In this document: positions 5,459 to 6,580 of the stretch, in pieces | Layout of the letters: the number at the start of each line of letters is the position of its first letter | Position numbering within the stretch: the stretch's first letter is position 1 | Assembly: GCA_025058005.1 (NCBI GenBank) | Contig: JANXDN010000024.1 | Coordinates: 1-6,580, forward strand | Origin: Candidatus Aenigmatarchaeota archaeon | GTDB lineage: Archaea > Aenigmatarchaeota > Aenigmatarchaeia > CG10238-14 | Direction of reading: 5' to 3' | Length of the DNA: 6,580 bases | Notes under the pieces: model-generated | Databases searched by the model: none | What the model saw: the letters and a program-made list of their open reading frames with translations, nothing else | Told to the model about the DNA's origin: nothing | Position numbers and translations under genes: made by a program

Positions 5459-5873
5459 GGATAGTAAATCCGAAATTAAGGTTAGTAAAAAAGGTGTATG
5501 GGGCATTGCCCACATATTTTCTACTGTTAACAGCATCATAGTGCATATTACCGATATTACTGGTTCAGAAACTATTTCTCGATGGACCGGTGGTATGATA
5601 ACTACAAAAGATAGAGAGCAAGGCAGTCCATATTCTGCAATGCAGGCTGCTACAAAAGCTGCACAAGAAGCTTTGGAAAAAGGTGTGATAGGTGTACATG
5701 TTAAAGTTAGAGGAAGAGGTGGTCACCATAAAAAATCGCCTGGCCCTGGAGCACAACCTGCTATAAGAGCGTTGGTTAGGGCCGGATTAAAAATTGGCTT
5801 AATAGAAGATGTGACACCTATACCCACAGACACAACTAGAAGAAAAGGCGGGAGGAGAGGAAGAAGGGTTTAG
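5451..5873 (+). CDS. rps11: Small ribosomal subunit protein uS11
   Basis: uS11 lies on the 30S platform near the mRNA exit and partners with the 3' region of 16S rRNA. The protein has 140 residues. [20 protein letters not shown] at 15-34, [20 protein letters not shown] at 45-64 and [18 protein letters not shown] at 95-112 are family motifs, followed by [20 protein letters not shown] at 118-137. The C-terminal [15 protein letters not shown] is of the archaeal/eukaryotic kind rather than the bacterial HNGCRP kind. GGTGA at 5440-5444 lies 6 nt before ATG 5451, and the first 8 bases (ATGAGTAA) overlap the rps4 stop, so translational coupling is likely. In many archaea rpoD follows; here the next gene is a broken one on the opposite strand whose stop overlaps this TAG. 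Confidence 0.97.
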   Translation: MSKDSKSEIKVSKKGVWGIAHIFSTVNSIIVHITDITGSETISRWTGGMITTKDREQGSPYSAMQAATKAAQEALEKGVIGVHVKVRGRGGHHKKSPGPGAQPAIRALVRAGLKIGLIEDVTPIPTDTTRRKGGRRGRRV

Positions 5874-6523
5874 GTTTTCTTGGATTTCAACATCATTTTT
5901 ATCGTTCTATCTAGCTGTTTCGGATATCTCACGTAATAAATTTCTCCCTTTAGCTTTTTAATATATCCCTGGATTTCATAATTTAATTTTTCTTTCAAGA
6001 ATGGTTTGTACGCAATCACCGAAAACGGAACAATTTCACCTGCTCTTATTTTCTCGTCAGTTTTTTTGTCCGCACTCACTGTTGGTTTATCTCCTAGTAA
6101 AAGTTTGTAAAGATAATACCCATAAACAAGTTCTCATAATGAGCCGAGACTATTGCCTAACATTAAAACAACATCCCCAAATATACAATAAGTATTACTT
6201 ATACCAATTTTCTGTGTCTATAATTTCGTCAAATATTTTCTTGCCATTAACCTCAGCTTCCATAAACGGCATCAAGTGAGCTATACCAAAATCTTTATCA
6301 GAAGTGGGTACGGTTCCTATAACTTTTCTACCCCCAATTCTTTATATTTTTTGCAACTTCAAAAGAACCCCCTATAAGGAAGAAGAACAAATTCTACATC
6401 CAAGTTTTTTAAAACTTTTGCTATTCCATCAATATATTCGTTCAAATCCTCTTCAGAAAATTTCAACAATTCAAAAAAATGAAACTTTATATCTCCTGGC
6501 CCGATAAGACAGAATCTTAACAT
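5870..6523 (-). pseudogene. Decayed gene for a SLOG/LOG-like Rossmann nucleotide-binding protein
   Basis: Piecing minus-strand frames together recovers about 215 residues. From ATG 6523: MLRFCLIGPGDIKFH, then LNEYIDGIAKVLKNLDVEF and VLLPYRGFF. After small shifts it continues EVAKKYKELGGRKVIGTVPT, SDKDFGIAHLMPFMEAEV, DEIIDTENWYK, then FGDVVLMLGNSLGSL and ELVYGYYLYKLLLGDKPTV, and ends [19 protein letters not shown] glycine-rich first strand-turn, a conserved PYRG and a GNSxGSLxEL segment in place of PGGxGTxxE suggest a SLOG/LOG-type Rossmann fold; the family call is moderate. The lesions are: a T-run at 6361-6364 giving TGA at 6359-6361; an A6 at 6347-6352 one base short; a G5 at 6331-6335 one base short; an extra base near 6197 giving TAA at 6195-6197; and an in-frame TGA at 6134-6136. 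The 69-codon stretch 5870-6079 is only its intact 3' third. The stop overlaps the rps11 TAG by 3 nt. Confidence 0.75.
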
Positions 6524-6545
6524 TGTTTATATTTTTGTCAAAAAC

Positions 6546-6553
6546 ATATAAAA
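6546..6553 (-). promoter_or_regulatory. Remnant TATA box of the broken SLOG-like gene
   Basis: On the minus strand TTTTATAT lies 23-30 nt upstream of ATG 6523, the spacing seen for the leaderless pilin gene in this window. There is no ribosome binding site before the ATG. It supports 6523 as the original start and suggests that the broken gene may still be transcribed. Confidence 0.5.
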
Positions 6554-6580
6554 TTATTCAATTTGTTCAAATCTTTCTCG

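Noticed and set aside
5823..5870. uS11 C-terminus lacking the HNG/HDG site known for isoaspartate in bacteria
   Set aside because: [14 protein letters not shown] closely resembles the eukaryotic [14 protein letters not shown] form, so it is ordinary variation for the archaeal/eukaryotic branch.
5870..6079. A separate 69-residue minus-strand gene starting at GTG 6079
   Set aside because: The upstream frame continues the same protein (ELVYGYYLYKLLLGDKPTV) to the TGA at 6134-6136, so this is the 3' part of the pseudogene, with no start signal of its own.
6359..6361. Programmed frameshifting or stop read-through in the SLOG-like gene
   Set aside because: Five separate disruptions in both frame directions are needed; no known recoding scheme would use that many in 650 bases.
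6001..6507. Two plus-strand open frames of 92 and 67 codons in the last 600 bases
   Set aside because: They are shadows of the broken SLOG-like gene on the minus strand and show no protein-like composition.
6554..6580. Possible C-terminus (RERFEQIE and stop) of another minus-strand gene at the window edge
   Set aside because: Only eight codons are visible and other frames are also open; too short to support.
1..6580. CRISPR array, tRNA, rRNA, insertion sequence or attachment site
   Set aside because: Reading both strands by eye, I found no regularly spaced repeats, cloverleaf-like stretches, transposase motifs or terminal inverted repeats.

Overview
The window is a stretch of AT-rich archaeal chromosome. 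FtsZ of the archaeal FtsZ1 type, a Sec61-gamma-like SecE, Spt5, eL14, an archaeal/eukaryotic-type Cbf5 and archaeal-length uS13, uS4 and uS11 all point to Archaea. TATA boxes of the TTTAAATA kind, GGTGA-type ribosome binding sites, very short or absent leaders, tight gene packing and trimmed proteins suggest a small-genome lineage, perhaps DPANN-like. That last assignment is inference; no marker in the window fixes the phylum.

Layout. (1) 1-2179, plus strand: ftsZ (5' end outside the window), then secE, spt5 and rpl11, the conserved archaeal secretion / transcription-elongation / ribosome cluster. secE and spt5 are one base apart, and spt5 and rpl11 overlap by 8 nt. (2) 2213-3096: a two-helix membrane protein with a long charged coiled-coil tail (plus) converges on an archaeal type IV pilin-like protein (minus); their stop codons share one TTAA. 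(3) 3097-3185: a compact divergent promoter region between the pilin and rpl14e. (4) 3186-5873, plus strand: rpl14e and cbf5, then rps13, rps4 and rps11, which form an operon. This order is familiar from the large archaeal ribosomal superoperon. (5) 5870-6523, minus strand: a decayed gene with a remnant promoter. By piecing reading frames together I recover an approximately 215-residue Rossmann-like protein of SLOG/LOG character, broken by about four indels and one nonsense codon. (6) 6524-6580: its upstream region.

How the genes work together. Most of the window is core information processing: ribosomal proteins of both subunits, the rRNA pseudouridine synthase Cbf5, and Spt5, which couples RNA polymerase to the rest. 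SecE is the small anchor subunit of the translocon, and FtsZ1 is the division GTPase. The accessory part is small: the membrane coiled-coil protein, the pilin and the pseudogene. I see no defence system, mobile element, CRISPR array, tRNA or rRNA. The most noteworthy points are the multiply broken SLOG-like gene where rpoD often follows rps11, the unusual uL11 N-terminal loop with a lysine-rich linker insertion, the N-terminally trimmed Cbf5, and the uncharacterised membrane coiled-coil protein with a strong internal Shine-Dalgarno sequence.
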